DNA of 6,832 bases, taken from the NCBI GenBank assembly GCA_937920335.1, contig CALGUT010000657.1:1-6832 (forward strand), given 5' to 3'. The stretch comes from an uncultured Opitutales bacterium. GTDB taxonomy: Bacteria > Verrucomicrobiota > Verrucomicrobiia > Opitutales > UBA2995. The notes beneath the pieces were generated by a model. It worked only from the letters and a program-made list of their open reading frames with translations. It was not told where the DNA came from and searched no databases. Each line of letters starts with the position of its first letter. The first letter of the stretch is position 1. This document shows, in pieces, positions 6,605-6,832 of this stretch. The translations under genes were made by a program, and so were the position numbers.

Positions 6605-6832
6605 ATGAAAGCCCTACGTCTAAAACTTCAAGGCCTCTGGATCGTTCTATCCATCTACCTGAGACACCGAAAACAACTAGTCTCCAAGCATCGGCTTCCT
6701 CCCGGTCGTTTGATTCGCCTCTACGATCAAGAGGTATTGAACCGCCGCCTTGTGTTAGAACTGGCTGAAAAATACGGTCCTGTATTCAAGGCTCGGCGAG
6801 GTGACAGACTCAGCATCTGTATCGTCGGAATG
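6605..6832 (+). CDS. Second cytochrome P450, N-terminal part, cut by the window edge
   Basis: An ATG 2 bp after the stop of the preceding P450 opens a frame of 76 codons that is still open at the right edge. The protein begins with a basic leader and a short hydrophobic segment (LWIVLSIYL, residues 11-19), then a basic stretch and the RLPPGRL hinge, followed by a YGPVFKARRGD segment typical of the first beta-sheet of P450s. From the LPPG hinge onward, hand alignment with the first P450 gives 20 identities in 47 positions without gaps, including ...SICIVGM against TICISGL, so the two are tandem paralogues and part of one transcription unit. The hydrophobic leader followed by a proline-rich hinge suggests membrane association, as in microsomal P450s. 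The catalytic core lies outside the window, so integrity and function cannot be judged. No Shine-Dalgarno sequence precedes the start. Confidence 0.8.
   Translation, partial: MKALRLKLQGLWIVLSIYLRHRKQLVSKHRLPPGRLIRLYDQEVLNRRLVLELAEKYGPVFKARRGDRLSICIVGM

Overview
The window looks like a chromosomal stretch from a moderate-GC bacterium, most plausibly of the Planctomycetota-Verrucomicrobiota-Chlamydiota group (inference). The main pointers are a Tat-exported Gfo/Idh/MocA oxidoreductase of the type abundant in those phyla, a general lack of Shine-Dalgarno sequences before the start codons, and small secreted proteins with simple signal peptides. No rRNA, tRNA, CRISPR array, transposase or integrase was seen, so phylum placement is tentative.

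Layout. Positions 1-503 hold the 3' part of a histidine phosphatase gene on the plus strand. It meets, tail to tail with a 4-bp overlap, a minus-strand pair: a GNAT acetyltransferase (900-1355) followed by a VOC/glyoxalase-fold protein (500-871). Divergent from that pair is a plus-strand pair: an exported single-domain rhodanese (1483-1893) and a nitroreductase (1906-2556). A non-coding interval of about 220 bp follows, containing a C9 tract and period-6 hexamer arrays in inverted orientation (2622-2695). Next comes a secreted alpha/beta hydrolase gene broken by a frameshift (2776-3745). It converges, with only 3 bp between stop codons, on an intact Tat-signal Gfo/Idh/MocA oxidoreductase on the minus strand (3749-5071). 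A 193-bp divergent spacer leads to a plus-strand tandem of two related cytochrome P450 genes. The first (5265-6602) has an in-frame TAA just before its heme-cysteine loop. The second starts 2 bp after the end of the first and runs off the window (6605-6832).

How the genes relate. The left half is a set of small general-metabolism or stress-type enzymes with no obvious common pathway. The right half is the most interesting part: two tandem P450 paralogues with eukaryote-like N-terminal LPPG hinges and, in the complete copy, an I-helix lacking the usual acid-alcohol pair. Two of the genes in the right half carry a single disabling lesion each, while the rest of each gene remains in good condition. 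This points either to recent gene decay or to sequence errors. No redox partner for the P450s is present in the window.
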